A stretch of 64,000 nucleotides of DNA from Salegentibacter tibetensis (GCF_020164485.1 NZ_JAIQZA010000001.1:1-64000); one strand, 5' to 3'. Numbered from the stretch's first letter, positions 54,607 through 63,960 are shown. The notes: a model not told the origin generated them from the letters alone. Numbers and translations are program-made.

Positions 54607-55920
54607 ATGGAACAGAAAAAATCCTATCGCACCGCATTTATATTTGTAACCATACTTTTCTTCCTGTGGGGTTTTATCACCGTGCTCGTTGACTCTCTTA
54701 TCCCGAGACTTCGGGAGGTTTTTACGCTTTCATATTTTCAGGCAGGAATGGTACAATTTGCCTTTTTTGGTGCCTATTTTTTACTTTCCATTCCCGCAGG
54801 ATATATTTTATCTAAAATAGGATATAAACGGGGAATCATTCTTGGTTTAGGTACAATGGCACTGGGCTGCCTCCTATTCTATCCGGCAGCTTCCTATCGC
54901 GTCTTCGGAATCTTTATGTTAGGTTATTTTACGCTCGCTGCGGGAATCACGATTCTTCAGGTGGCGGCCAATCCTTATGTAACCATTCTTGGCCCCGAAA
55001 AAACCGCTTCCAGCAGATTAAACCTTTCACAGGCTTTTAATTCCCTCGGAACCGCTATCGCCCCGGCTTTGGGAGCACTTTTTATTCTTCAGGATAAAGT
55101 AAAAACAAGCGTAGAAATTGAAGCCCTGGATACTCCCGCTCAGGAAAGTTATTTAGTGGCTGAAGCTGCAGCAGTGCAAACCCCGTTTTTAGGAATTGCA
55201 GCTTTTATTGGAATAATTGCCCTGGTTTTCTTTTTTGTAAAACTTCCGAAAGTTGGCGACAAAGAAGCCTCTAATGACTATCGAAAAATTCTAAAGAACA
55301 GAAACCTTATTCTCGGCGCTATTGGCTTGTTTTGTTATGTAGGCGCCGAAGTTTCTCTTGGAAGTTATATGGTAAACTATTTTTTAAGTCTTGATCTTGC
55401 CGCCACGGTTAGAGAAACTTCTTTTATGAGAACCATCGCAGAATGGATCTTAACTTCAGGTGTTTCAGCTTCCAGCGATATGGCCGTTGTAGGGGTCTTT
55501 GTCACTTTCTACTGGACCGGTGCAATGGTTGGTAGGTTTATTGGCTCTTACCTCACTTCAATATTTAATCCTGCAAAAATCCTAAGTATTTTCGCAATTG
55601 GGGCTATCGGGATGATCTTAATCTCAAATTTCTCAGTTGGCCTGGCCGCTATGTGGACTATAATCGCAGTTGGATTATTCAACTCCATTATGTTCCCTAC
55701 AATTTTCAGCCTTGCTTTAGACGGATTAGGTGATGATAAAGCGCAGGGATCTGGAGTACTATGTACTATGATCGTTGGTGGCGCTATAATTCCGCCGGCT
55801 TATGGTTTTTTAACCGATTCTTATAATTTCAACGTTGCCTTAATCCTGGTAATGGCCTGCTATGCTTACATTTTCTATTATGCTTACACCAATAAAAGAA
55901 GAAAAATAGCAGTAACCTAA
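54607..55920 (+). CDS. Sugar MFS transporter (FucP/NagP-like)
   Basis: 437 residues from the ATG at 54607; the longer frame from TTG 54565 crosses the repeat and is unlikely. Twelve membrane segments are visible. The first has FFLWGFITVLVDSLIPRLR, the FucP-type signature, with AANPYVTILGPEKTASSRLNLSQAFNSLG (position about residue 120-150) typical of fucose/glucose-galactose/NAG transporters. The upstream glycosylasparaginase releases GlcNAc-type sugar, so uptake of GlcNAc is plausible, but substrate assignment is inference. Confidence 0.88.
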   Translation: MEQKKSYRTAFIFVTILFFLWGFITVLVDSLIPRLREVFTLSYFQAGMVQFAFFGAYFLLSIPAGYILSKIGYKRGIILGLGTMALGCLLFYPAASYRVFGIFMLGYFTLAAGITILQVAANPYVTILGPEKTASSRLNLSQAFNSLGTAIAPALGALFILQDKVKTSVEIEALDTPAQESYLVAEAAAVQTPFLGIAAFIGIIALVFFFVKLPKVGDKEASNDYRKILKNRNLILGAIGLFCYVGAEVSLGSYMVNYFLSLDLAATVRETSFMRTIAEWILTSGVSASSDMAVVGVFVTFYWTGAMVGRFIGSYLTSIFNPAKILSIFAIGAIGMILISNFSVGLAAMWTIIAVGLFNSIMFPTIFSLALDGLGDDKAQGSGVLCTMIVGGAIIPPAYGFLTDSYNFNVALILVMACYAYIFYYAYTNKRRKIAVT

Positions 55921-55921
55921 T

Positions 55922-55945
55922 CATCTCAATTGCTGAGATTTTAAT
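55922..55945 (+). terminator. Small terminator after the MFS gene
   Basis: The six-base stem ATCTCA/TGAGAT with a five-base loop is followed by TTTT. Confidence 0.5.
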
Positions 55946-55983
55946 GAACAAGTTTTTAGGAACGCCTAAAGCCCGTATGATAA

Positions 55984-55991
55984 TATCTTTG
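55984..55991 (+). promoter_or_regulatory. Promoter -7 element of polA
   Basis: TATCTTTG fits TAnnTTTG, 40 bases upstream of the ATG. No clear TTG -33 box is seen. Confidence 0.55.
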
Positions 55992-56030
55992 TAGTTTTGG
56001 AATATTCAAAAAAATAATATTCCAAAATAC

Positions 56031-58862
56031 ATGGCAGCTCAAAAACGCTTATTTTTACTGGACGCTTACGCACTTATATTTCGTGGTTACTACGCTTTCA
56101 TTAAAAACCCCAGGATCAATTCTAAAGGCTTTGATACTTCGGCAATAATGGGTTTTATGAATTCCCTTTTTGATGTAATAAGACGCGAAAAACCAGATCA
56201 TCTTGCGGTTTGTTTCGATAAAGAAGGCAGCCAGGTAAGAACAGAGATGTTTGCTGAATACAAAGCAAATCGCGATGCCACACCAGAACCTATAAAAGAT
56301 GCCATCCCAATTATCCAGGATATTTTAAACGCAATGCACATTCCCGTGGTTGTACTGCCCGGATGTGAAGCCGATGATATTATCGGAACTCTTGCCCAGC
56401 AGGCCGAAAAAGAAAATTACCAGGTTTTTATGGTAACTCCAGATAAGGATTTCGCCCAATTGGTAACCGAAAACATTTTTATGTACCGCCCGGCAAGAAT
56501 GGGCAACGGTATTGAAATTTGGGGAATTCCAGAAGTTCAGAAAAAATTTGGAGTGGAGCGACCAGAGCAGGTGATAGATTTTCTTGGGATGATGGGCGAT
56601 GCCGTAGATAATATCCCGGGGCTTCCAGGTGTAGGTGAAAAAACCGCTAAAAAATTCCTGAAGCAATTTGGAAGTATGGAGGAATTACTGGCTAATACAG
56701 ACCAGTTAAAAGGAAAAATGAAAGAAAAGGTAGAAAGCCACGCTGAGCAGGGAATACTTTCTAAAAAACTTGCGGCTATTCTTACCGATTGTGATGTGAA
56801 GTTTCACGCTGAAGATTATGAACTTTCCCAACCAGATGCCGATAAGGTTCAGGAGATCTTTGATGAACTCGAATTTAGGAGACTAAGGGATCAGTTTATA
56901 AAATTATTTAGGGGTGAAGAAGACCAGCAACAAACCCAGGTTACAAATTCTCCTTCAGCCAAAAAAGTTTCCAACACAGCCGGGGAAGGACAATTTTCTT
57001 TATTTGGTAGCGATAATTCAGAAAAAATTGAAGCTAGCACAGGCGGGAGGAAATCCTTACAAGATACCGCTCACGTATACCAAAGCCTGAATACAAAAAT
57101 GGCCAGGCAGTTATTTCTTCAGAATTTAATGAAACAAAGCAGCGTTTGTATAGATACTGAAACGACCAGCTTAAATGCCCTGGAAGCAAAACTTGTTGGG
57201 ATCGCTTTTTCCTGGGAAACCGGCAAAGGTTTTTACCTGCCTTTTCCCGAAGAACGCGACAAGGCACAGGAACTTATTGAAGAATTAAGACCATTTTTTG
57301 AAGATGAAAAGATTGAAAAAATTGGGCAAAACCTTAAATATGACATTAAGGTTTTAGCAAAATATAATATTGAAATAAAAGGAAAACTTTTTGACACGAT
57401 GATCGCACATTATCTGATAAATCCAGATATGCGACATAATATGGATATCCTTGCGGAAACCTATTTAAATTACAGTCCGCAGCCTATTTCAGAATTAATT
57501 GGCAAAAAAGGAAAGAATCAAAAATCAATGCGGGATGTTCCCCTGGAAGAGCAAACCGAATATGGGGTTGAAGATGCCGATGTTACCCTTCAGCTTAAAA
57601 AATTCTTTGAGCAGGAATTAAAAGAAGCCGAAACCCGAAAGCTTTTTGATGAAATTGAAATTCCGCTGGTTAGAGTCTTAGCAGCAATGGAACTGGAGGG
57701 CATAAAGCTGGACGAAAATTTCCTGAAATCCCTTTCTGATGCTCTCGATAGCGACATTAAAGAGCTGGAGCAAAGTATTTATAAAGAAGCCGGGGAAGAA
57801 TTTAAAATTAGTTCCCCAAAACAATTAGGCCTTATCCTTTTTGAAAAAATGGAATTGGTTAAAAAGCCAAAAAAGACCAAAACCGGCCAGTATTCTACCA
57901 GTGAAGATGTTCTTTCTTATTTGGTAAAAGAACACAAAATCGTAGAAGATGTTTTGATGTATCGTGCTTTGATGAAATTGCAGAATACCTATGTAGATTC
58001 TTTGCCTAATCAGGTACAAAAAGCAACCGGCAGGATCCATACTGATTATGTGCAAACCATTGCGGCTACAGGGAGACTAAGTTCCAACAACCCAAACCTC
58101 CAGAATATTCCAATTAGAACCGAGCGCGGTCGGCAGGTAAGAAAAGCTTTTGTTCCGCGGGACGAAAATCACATTCTTCTCGCTGCCGATTATTCTCAAA
58201 TTGAATTACGCATTATCGCCGCCCTTAGTCAGGAAGATAATATGATAAAAGCCTTTAAGGATGGTAAGGATATTCATGCTTCTACGGCAGCACAGGTTTT
58301 TAATGTGAATATAGATGAAGTAACCCGTGAGCAAAGAAGTAACGCCAAAACCGTGAATTTTGGGATTATCTACGGCGTTTCGGCATTTGGATTGAGCAAC
58401 CAGACCAACTTATCCCGATCTGAAGCTAAAGAACTTATTGACACCTATTATAAAACCTACCCAAAACTAACTGGCTACATTGCTGACCAGGTGGATTTTG
58501 CCAGGGAAAATGGATATGTGCAAACTGTTTTAGGCAGAAGACGCTATTTAAAAGATATTAATTCACAAAATGCCGTGGTTAGAGGTGCAGCCGAAAGAAA
58601 TGCAGTCAATGCACCAATACAGGGAAGCGCTGCCGATATTATAAAACTGGCAATGATTAATATCTACAGAAAATTAGATGAAGGAAAATTTAAGACCAAA
58701 ATGCTGTTGCAGGTGCATGATGAACTGGTTTTTGACGCCCATAAAGAGGAAGTCCAGGAAGTGAAGAAAATGATCCAGTACGAAATGGAAAATGCCTATA
58801 AGCTGGAAGTTCCTTTAGACGTAGAACTTGGGGAAGGTAATAACTGGCTGGAAGCGCATTAA
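56031..58862 (+). CDS. polA: DNA polymerase I
   Basis: 943 residues with all three activities. The 5'-3' exonuclease is at about 1-290 (LLDAYALIFRGYYAF, DNIPGLPGVGEKTA). The 3'-5' exonuclease is at about 350-530, with DTET at about 375, GQNLKYD and YGVEDADVTLQL. The polymerase domain has DYSQIELR at about 720 and QVHDELVFD at about 893. The proofreading residues are intact, unlike in Taq-type enzymes. A low-complexity linker at about 300-345 joins the first two domains. It has its own promoter at 55984. Confidence 0.97.
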   Translation: MAAQKRLFLLDAYALIFRGYYAFIKNPRINSKGFDTSAIMGFMNSLFDVIRREKPDHLAVCFDKEGSQVRTEMFAEYKANRDATPEPIKDAIPIIQDILNAMHIPVVVLPGCEADDIIGTLAQQAEKENYQVFMVTPDKDFAQLVTENIFMYRPARMGNGIEIWGIPEVQKKFGVERPEQVIDFLGMMGDAVDNIPGLPGVGEKTAKKFLKQFGSMEELLANTDQLKGKMKEKVESHAEQGILSKKLAAILTDCDVKFHAEDYELSQPDADKVQEIFDELEFRRLRDQFIKLFRGEEDQQQTQVTNSPSAKKVSNTAGEGQFSLFGSDNSEKIEASTGGRKSLQDTAHVYQSLNTKMARQLFLQNLMKQSSVCIDTETTSLNALEAKLVGIAFSWETGKGFYLPFPEERDKAQELIEELRPFFEDEKIEKIGQNLKYDIKVLAKYNIEIKGKLFDTMIAHYLINPDMRHNMDILAETYLNYSPQPISELIGKKGKNQKSMRDVPLEEQTEYGVEDADVTLQLKKFFEQELKEAETRKLFDEIEIPLVRVLAAMELEGIKLDENFLKSLSDALDSDIKELEQSIYKEAGEEFKISSPKQLGLILFEKMELVKKPKKTKTGQYSTSEDVLSYLVKEHKIVEDVLMYRALMKLQNTYVDSLPNQVQKATGRIHTDYVQTIAATGRLSSNNPNLQNIPIRTERGRQVRKAFVPRDENHILLAADYSQIELRIIAALSQEDNMIKAFKDGKDIHASTAAQVFNVNIDEVTREQRSNAKTVNFGIIYGVSAFGLSNQTNLSRSEAKELIDTYYKTYPKLTGYIADQVDFARENGYVQTVLGRRRYLKDINSQNAVVRGAAERNAVNAPIQGSAADIIKLAMINIYRKLDEGKFKTKMLLQVHDELVFDAHKEEVQEVKKMIQYEMENAYKLEVPLDVELGEGNNWLEAH

Positions 58863-59013
58863 AAAAGCTTCAGCTCATTAATGATTTTGTTTTTAACAAT
58901 TACCAGAAATTTTTAAAACTTTTATTACGCAGAAAGAAAATTAAAAATTTTAGATTAGATCCAGTAAAACTTCAATACCTTGATATTCAGTATAAATCAA
59001 AACGTTGTCAAAA

Positions 59014-60060
59014 ATGTCTGCACAACAAAGGGAACAAACTGAATACTCTTTTGTCCAAAAAGTCTGGATTGTAGGCCTTATATTCTCTTTGATAGCGATA
59101 ATTCTTCTAATTTTTGAGGCCACCTTCAATATTCTTATCCTTGTCCTTGCAGGAAGTCTTATTGCCTGCTTTTTTAGAGGATTAAGCTCCTATATTAAAG
59201 ATAAGGCAGGATGGAACGAGAAAATCACCTTATCAATATCGGTTATTGGACCGCTACTGATCATTGCTGGAACTTTTTGGCTTATTGGAGCAACAATTTC
59301 CTCGCAGGCTTCTCAAATTGAAAAAACCCTTCCGAGCCTCATAGAGGAGGCCCAAAATTCCCTTAGTGGCAGCCGTGTTGGGCGGGAGATAACAGTACAA
59401 CTGGAACAATTACAATCCACAAAAAAAATCCCGGAATACCTTTCAAAATTCTTCATGACTACTTTTGGCGGGATAGGAGATGTTTATATCATACTACTTA
59501 TAGGTATTTTCTTCACTATTTCCCCACAGCTTTATAAAAACGGGATTATTCAAATGGTTCCACCCAGAAAAAGGGAAAAGGCGCAAGAAGTGCTAACACA
59601 TTTAGGATCGGACCTTACAAAATGGCTGGCAGGAAAATTCATTGCCATGTTTGCAGTATTCTGCTTAACATCCATTGGCTTGGTCATTATGGGTATCCCT
59701 ATGTGGCTTATACTAGCGATTATGGCAGGTGTTTTAAATTTCATACCAAACTTTGGGCCTTTAGCAGCAATGATTCCGGCAGTGCTAGTAGCCATAGCAA
59801 TTAGCCCTACTACCGCTCTAATTATAGTAATAATGTACACTGTCATACAACTAATAGAAAGCAGTTTTATAACACCAAAGGCCCAGCAAAAATTAGTAAA
59901 TATTCCGCCGGCATTAATTATCATTTCCCAAATTTTTGTGGGTGCGATGACAGGGATTTGGGGATTGATATTTGCCACTCCTTTAGTTTTGATTCTCATT
60001 ATTCTTGTACAGGACCTATATGTGAAACCCATGGAAGAAAAAAAACAGCATTCCGATTGA
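59014..60060 (+). CDS. AI-2E family transporter (PerM-like permease)
   Basis: 348 residues from the ATG at 59014 (TTG 59005 would add three). About seven to eight membrane segments, with the family's long central hydrophilic loop at about 90-150 and the C-terminal motif PNFGPLAAMIPAVLVAI (near 245). Family members export autoinducer-2 or act as Na+/H+ exchangers; the specific role here is not known. A strong terminator follows at 60096. Confidence 0.85.
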   Translation: MSAQQREQTEYSFVQKVWIVGLIFSLIAIILLIFEATFNILILVLAGSLIACFFRGLSSYIKDKAGWNEKITLSISVIGPLLIIAGTFWLIGATISSQASQIEKTLPSLIEEAQNSLSGSRVGREITVQLEQLQSTKKIPEYLSKFFMTTFGGIGDVYIILLIGIFFTISPQLYKNGIIQMVPPRKREKAQEVLTHLGSDLTKWLAGKFIAMFAVFCLTSIGLVIMGIPMWLILAIMAGVLNFIPNFGPLAAMIPAVLVAIAISPTTALIIVIMYTVIQLIESSFITPKAQQKLVNIPPALIIISQIFVGAMTGIWGLIFATPLVLILIILVQDLYVKPMEEKKQHSD

Positions 60061-60095
60061 AGCAGTTGTATAATTTTAATAAAGAAACAGAAATG

Positions 60096-60127
60096 AAAAA
60101 CCTCGCAGACAAAGCTGCGAGGTTTTT
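60096..60127 (+). terminator. Terminator between AI-2E gene and lipoprotein gene
   Basis: The stem AAAACCTCGCAG/CTGCGAGGTTTT is followed by a T-run on the plus strand. It serves the AI-2E gene and may also end the convergent lipoprotein gene. Confidence 0.92.
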
Positions 60128-60163
60128 CTATTTAACACTTAACACTAAAAAACTATTAGGTTG

Positions 60164-60754
60164 CTAATTTACTCTAGTGTATTCTAAGGATAAAACGGTA
60201 ACATCCTGGGCATCAGTTCCGTCTGGATTCCCATAATATTGTTCAGATTCAAATTTACTAACATTAAAAGCAAAAGTATTGGTGGTTCTTTCCAATACCC
60301 GTTTGTGGGTACGAGTATCTCCATCAATCGTCATTGTTATGATCAGCCTTTCTTCATTATCCTGGTTTTCAACATCCCAAATACCAGAATCTATCCTCCC
60401 GGAAAGACATTTAAAATCATCATTGGTCTCCCCTGCCTTAAAATCGAGTCTAGAATTAGTTGTTGTCATATCACCCCCCTGGTAAAAAACAACTCCCATA
60501 TCCTGGAAACAATCGGTTTCCAGTAAAATATTTGAATTAAATACTCCATCGTTGTTAAGGTCTACAACAGTATCGGTATTCATAGCTGAAAGTTTCCATT
60601 CCCCTACAAGATCTTCAGTAGTTATAGTTGCGGTAGCATCGGTAGCGGAAATTTCAGTTTCGGCAACGTGATCCTGATTAGCCTCACAGGATACTATAAA
60701 CAGCATCAGCCCAAAAACTGCACTAATGCTTTTTAATCTTAGTAGGTTTTTCAT
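60164..60754 (-). CDS. Lipoprotein with lipocalin-like domain
   Basis: 196 residues from the ATG at 60754; the 12 residues upstream lack signal character. A signal of type II ends at FIVSC, so the Cys would be lipidated. The mature part has LVGEWKLSAMNTDTVVDLN, the beginning of lipocalin-like (DUF5004/DUF4923-type) domains, and VLERTTNTFAFNV. The function is unknown. It is transcribed alone, toward the AI-2E gene. Confidence 0.75.
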   Translation of the reverse strand: MKNLLRLKSISAVFGLMLFIVSCEANQDHVAETEISATDATATITTEDLVGEWKLSAMNTDTVVDLNNDGVFNSNILLETDCFQDMGVVFYQGGDMTTTNSRLDFKAGETNDDFKCLSGRIDSGIWDVENQDNEERLIITMTIDGDTRTHKRVLERTTNTFAFNVSKFESEQYYGNPDGTDAQDVTVLSLEYTRVN

Positions 60755-60790
60755 AGCTAAATCAATTTGAGCTACAAAGATAAGATACAT

Positions 60791-60992
60791 TAGAGGATTT
60801 TTGTGACTTTATTAACATAAATATTACTGTTTAACGTTCGTTTATAGCGTTTTGCCGATACAATACAGATTTCGGAAGTAGGAATTTTACTTCAAAAACC
60901 TAAAAAAATATTAGAAATTAAAAAGGAAAAAGCTTAATCCTAAATTTCTGGCATACAGCTATCTTCCTCAAAATAAATTAATTAATTTCCGA
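60791..60992. other. Intergenic stretch before the rplM promoter
   Basis: About 200 AT-rich bases between the divergent lipoprotein gene and the rplM promoter. No gene is visible. The promoter of the lipoprotein gene should be here, but I cannot point to it. Confidence 0.4.
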
Positions 60993-61023
60993 TTTGCTAT
61001 ATGAATTTATAATTGTACATTTG
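60993..61023 (+). promoter_or_regulatory. Promoter of rplM-rpsI
   Basis: A -33 TTTG (60993-60996) and a -7 TACATTTG (61016-61023) with 19 bases between them fit the Bacteroidetes consensus in both boxes and spacing. Confidence 0.8.
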
Positions 61024-61025
61024 CA

Positions 61026-61062
61026 CCCCGATTTCCCGACATGATTCATGTAGGGAACGGGG
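61026..61062 (+). promoter_or_regulatory. Hairpin leader of rplM (candidate L13 autoregulatory RNA)
   Basis: CCCCG pairs with CGGGG, TTCCC with GGGAA and ACATG with CATGT, stacking into one long stem interrupted by small bulges and closed by an ATT loop. It begins at the expected transcript start, about 36 bases before the GTG. A leader for L13 in Bacteroidia has been proposed; the match needs a covariance search. Confidence 0.65.
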
Positions 61063-61097
61063 AATGGAATGTTTAATAATAAGTAAATTTAATTAGT

Positions 61098-61553
61098 GTG
61101 GACACATTAAGCTACAAAACAGTATCAGCCAACAAGGCTACCGTGACCAAAGAATGGGTACACGTAGATGCTGAAGGACAGACGTTGGGCCGCCTATCAT
61201 CTAAAGTAGCCAAGCTACTAAGAGGTAAGCACAAACCTAACTTCACCCCGCACGTTGATTGTGGTGATAACGTAATCGTTACCAACGCAGAGAAGATCAA
61301 CTTAACCGGTAAGAAATGGGATTCGAAAGAATACATTCGTCACACCGGCTACCCGGGTGGACAAAAAAGTCTAACAGCCGCTGAATTATTCGAAAAGAAT
61401 CCAGAGAGACTTATCGAAAAATCAGTAAAAGGAATGCTACCAAAGAACAAACTTGGAGCTGACCTATTTAGAAATTTAAAGGTTTACGCAGGAACAGATC
61501 ACGATCATACTGCACAAAAACCTAAAACTATTAACTTAAACGATCTTAAGTAA
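61098..61553 (+). CDS. rplM: 50S ribosomal protein L13
   Basis: 151 residues with the standard L13 motifs ([25 protein letters not shown], then HTGYPGG, then GMLPKNKLG). The start is GTG at 61098, with no better ATG nearby. The stop and the rpsI start share one base (TAATG), so the two genes are coupled. Confidence 0.97.
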   Translation: MDTLSYKTVSANKATVTKEWVHVDAEGQTLGRLSSKVAKLLRGKHKPNFTPHVDCGDNVIVTNAEKINLTGKKWDSKEYIRHTGYPGGQKSLTAAELFEKNPERLIEKSVKGMLPKNKLGADLFRNLKVYAGTDHDHTAQKPKTINLNDLK

Positions 61554-61939
61554 TGGAGGTTATTCACAAAATTGGCCGTAGAAAAACGGCGGTTGCGCGT
61601 GTTTACGTTTCTGAAGGAAGCGGGAAATTCAGCGTTAACAAAAAAGACCTTAAAGACTACTTTACCACAGGTCCTTTACTTTACAAAGTAAACCAGGCCC
61701 TTAACCTTACCGGTAATGACGATAACTTCGACATTATTGCTAATGTTTACGGTGGTGGAATTACAGGACAGGCAGAAGCTATTCGTCTTGCACTAGCAAG
61801 AGCAATGGTAGAACTGGATGCAGAGAACAGAGCGGTGTTAAAGCCAGAAGGTTTAATGACCAGAGACCCAAGAATGGTAGAGCGTAAGAAATTCGGACAG
61901 AAGAAAGCCCGTAAGAAATTTCAGTTCTCTAAGCGTTAA
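61553..61939 (+). CDS. rpsI: 30S ribosomal protein S9
   Basis: 128 residues. The N-terminal VIHKIGRRKTAVARVYV and the C-terminal basic tail KKFGQKKARKKFQFSKR, which reaches the P-site tRNA, are both present. It is translationally coupled to rplM. Confidence 0.97.
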   Translation: MEVIHKIGRRKTAVARVYVSEGSGKFSVNKKDLKDYFTTGPLLYKVNQALNLTGNDDNFDIIANVYGGGITGQAEAIRLALARAMVELDAENRAVLKPEGLMTRDPRMVERKKFGQKKARKKFQFSKR

Positions 61940-62019
61940 TTTTTATTGGAATCTATATTCCAAAGTTCATTTAATATTAAAAAGAATTTTGTTGTTATCC
62001 CAAATGCTATCGGGAGTTA

Positions 62020-62069
62020 GTTTAGCATCTAAACAGGTAAGGCCGTGTTTATAAAAAACAGCCACTTAC
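62020..62069 (+). promoter_or_regulatory. Structured leader of rpsB
   Basis: Two hairpins lie before rpsB: GTTTAG/CTAAAC with a CAT loop (62020-62034), and GTAAG...TGTTT pairing with AAACA...CTTAC (62037-62069), whose internal loop has GCC on both sides. They lie about 40 bases before the ATG. An S2 autoregulatory leader is possible. Confidence 0.45.
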
Positions 62070-62107
62070 TTGTTGCTATCTTCAACAGAAAGTAAACTAT
62101 TACAAAA

Positions 62108-63001
62108 ATGGCAAACAAAGTAGAAGTAAAAGAATTACTTGATGCAGGTGTACATTTTGGACACCTTACCAGAAGATGGAACCCAAATATGGCCCCATAT
62201 ATCTATATGGAGCGTAACGGGATTCACATCATCAATTTATATAAGAGTGCTGCTAAAATGCAGGAGGCAGGTGATGCCCTTGCAAAAATTGCAGCCAGCG
62301 GCAGAAAAATACTTTTCGTAGCTACCAAGAAACAAGCTAAAGAAATTGTATCTGAACAAGCTGAAAAAGCTAATATGCCATACATTACCGAGCGTTGGCC
62401 CGGTGGTATGCTTACCAATTTCGTGACTATTCGTAGAGCTGTTAAGAAAATGGCCTCTATAGATAGAATGAAAAAAGATGGTACCTTTAATACACTTTCT
62501 AAAAAAGAACGCCTTCAGGTAGATCGTTTAAGAGCTAAATTAGAAAAGAACCTTGGTTCTATTTCTGATATGAGCAGACTTCCAGGAGCACTTTTTGTAG
62601 TTGATATCACTCGTGAACACATTGCTATTAAAGAAGCTCAAAAATTAAACATTCCAATTTTCGCTATGGTAGATACAAACTCAGATCCTCGTGAGGTTGA
62701 GTACGTAATTCCATCTAATGACGATGCTTCAAAGTCTATCAACAAAGTGGTTTCTTATGTTGCTGATTCTATTGTAGACGGCCTTTCTGAAAGAAAAGCT
62801 TCTAAAGAATCTAAAAAAGAGAAAGCAGAAGATGAAGAAAAAGAGCCAAAAGCACCAAAGGCTGCTGTAAAGCAACCAGAAGCTGAAGCTCCTTCTAAAG
62901 ATGCTGAAGATAAAAAGGCAATGCAAGAAGCCAAGAAAGATGTAAAACTTGAATCTAAGAAAGAAACCTTAGACAAAGCTTCATCTAACGAAGAAGAATA
63001 A
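62108..63001 (+). CDS. rpsB: 30S ribosomal protein S2 with extended C-terminus
   Basis: 297 residues. The core (VKELLDAGVHFGHLTRRWNP, then FVATKKQAKEIVSEQAE, then PGALFVVDITREH) ends near residue 230. About 65 extra residues follow, made almost entirely of Lys, Glu, Ala and Ser. This is the same type of tail as in S16. A hairpin terminator lies between rpsB and tsf. Confidence 0.97.
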   Translation: MANKVEVKELLDAGVHFGHLTRRWNPNMAPYIYMERNGIHIINLYKSAAKMQEAGDALAKIAASGRKILFVATKKQAKEIVSEQAEKANMPYITERWPGGMLTNFVTIRRAVKKMASIDRMKKDGTFNTLSKKERLQVDRLRAKLEKNLGSISDMSRLPGALFVVDITREHIAIKEAQKLNIPIFAMVDTNSDPREVEYVIPSNDDASKSINKVVSYVADSIVDGLSERKASKESKKEKAEDEEKEPKAPKAAVKQPEAEAPSKDAEDKKAMQEAKKDVKLESKKETLDKASSNEEE

Positions 63002-63021
63002 AACAACATTTTATAACATCC

Positions 63022-63072
63022 AAAAAGTCGTTTAGTTTCTTTCCTAACAGTTGGTCTCTAAGCGACTTTTTT
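63022..63072 (+). terminator. Hairpin with T-run between rpsB and tsf
   Basis: AAAAAGTCG-TTTAG pairs with CTAAG-CGACTTTTTT. The T-run follows at once. It is a likely partial terminator that sets the ratio of S2 to EF-Ts. Confidence 0.75.
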
Positions 63073-63089
63073 AAATAAAACACAATACT

Positions 63090-63917
63090 ATGGCTAAAAT
63101 AACCGCCGCAGAAGTAAACAAATTAAGAAAAGCTACCGGTGCCGGTATGATGGATTGCAAAAAGGCACTTGTAGAAGCAGATGGTGATTTTGATAAAGCT
63201 ATTGAAGTACTTCGCAAAAAAGGTCAAAAGGTTGCCGCAAAGAGAGCCGATAGAGATTCAGCCGAAGGGGCTGCAATTGCTAAGGTAAACGAAGATAACA
63301 CTAAAGGTGTTATTATCTCTCTTAACTGTGAAACCGACTTTGTTGCTAAAAACGATGACTTCGTAAAAATGGCCAACGGTTTCGCAGATATCGCCTTAAC
63401 TGTTTCTTCAAAAGAAGAATTGCTTAAAGCAGATTACAACGGGGTTTCAGTTCAGGATAAATTGACTGAACAAACCGGTGTAATTGGTGAGAAAATAGAA
63501 ATCGGTGCCTTTAAAACTTTAGAAGCTCCCTTTGTAGGTTCTTACATTCACGCAGGAAACAAAATTGCTGTAATCACCGGCCTTTCAAAACAAACTGAAG
63601 GCGCTGAAGAAGCTGCAAAAAATGTTTCTATGCAAGCTGCCGCTATGAATCCAATCGCACTTAACGAAGAGGGTGTAGACCAGGAAACCATAGACAAAGA
63701 AGTTGAGATCGCTAAAGATACCCTCCGCCAGGAAGGAAAACCTGAAGATATGCTAGATAAAATAGCAAAAGGAAAGATTCAGCGTTACTTTAAAGACAAC
63801 ACTTTGGTTAACCAGGCTTTTATTAAAGATGGAAAACAAAGCGTAGCCGATTACGTAAAATCTGTAGATTCAGATCTTAAAGTTGTAGCTTTTGAAAGAG
63901 TTGCTTTAGGAGAATAA
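63090..63917 (+). CDS. tsf: Translation elongation factor Ts
   Basis: 275 residues. It recycles EF-Tu from the GDP form. The N-terminal UBA-like domain has VNKLRKATGAGMMDCKKALVEADGDFDKAIEVLRKKG (residues about 9-45), and the core has ISLNCETDFVAKNDDF. Length is normal. It follows rpsB after 88 bases, past the hairpin described above, and ends at a strong terminator. Confidence 0.97.
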   Translation: MAKITAAEVNKLRKATGAGMMDCKKALVEADGDFDKAIEVLRKKGQKVAAKRADRDSAEGAAIAKVNEDNTKGVIISLNCETDFVAKNDDFVKMANGFADIALTVSSKEELLKADYNGVSVQDKLTEQTGVIGEKIEIGAFKTLEAPFVGSYIHAGNKIAVITGLSKQTEGAEEAAKNVSMQAAAMNPIALNEEGVDQETIDKEVEIAKDTLRQEGKPEDMLDKIAKGKIQRYFKDNTLVNQAFIKDGKQSVADYVKSVDSDLKVVAFERVALGE

Positions 63918-63921
63918 TATA

Positions 63922-63944
63922 GTCATTTCCGCGCAGGCGGAAAT
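63922..63944. repeat. GTCA-type palindromic repeat, copy 4
   Basis: GTCA followed by the stem TTTCCGC/GCGGAAA and TC. It is the same architecture as the repeats at 35833, 41904 and 54492, with a different stem sequence. Confidence 0.6.
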
Positions 63945-63960
63945 CTCTCTAATAAACCCA

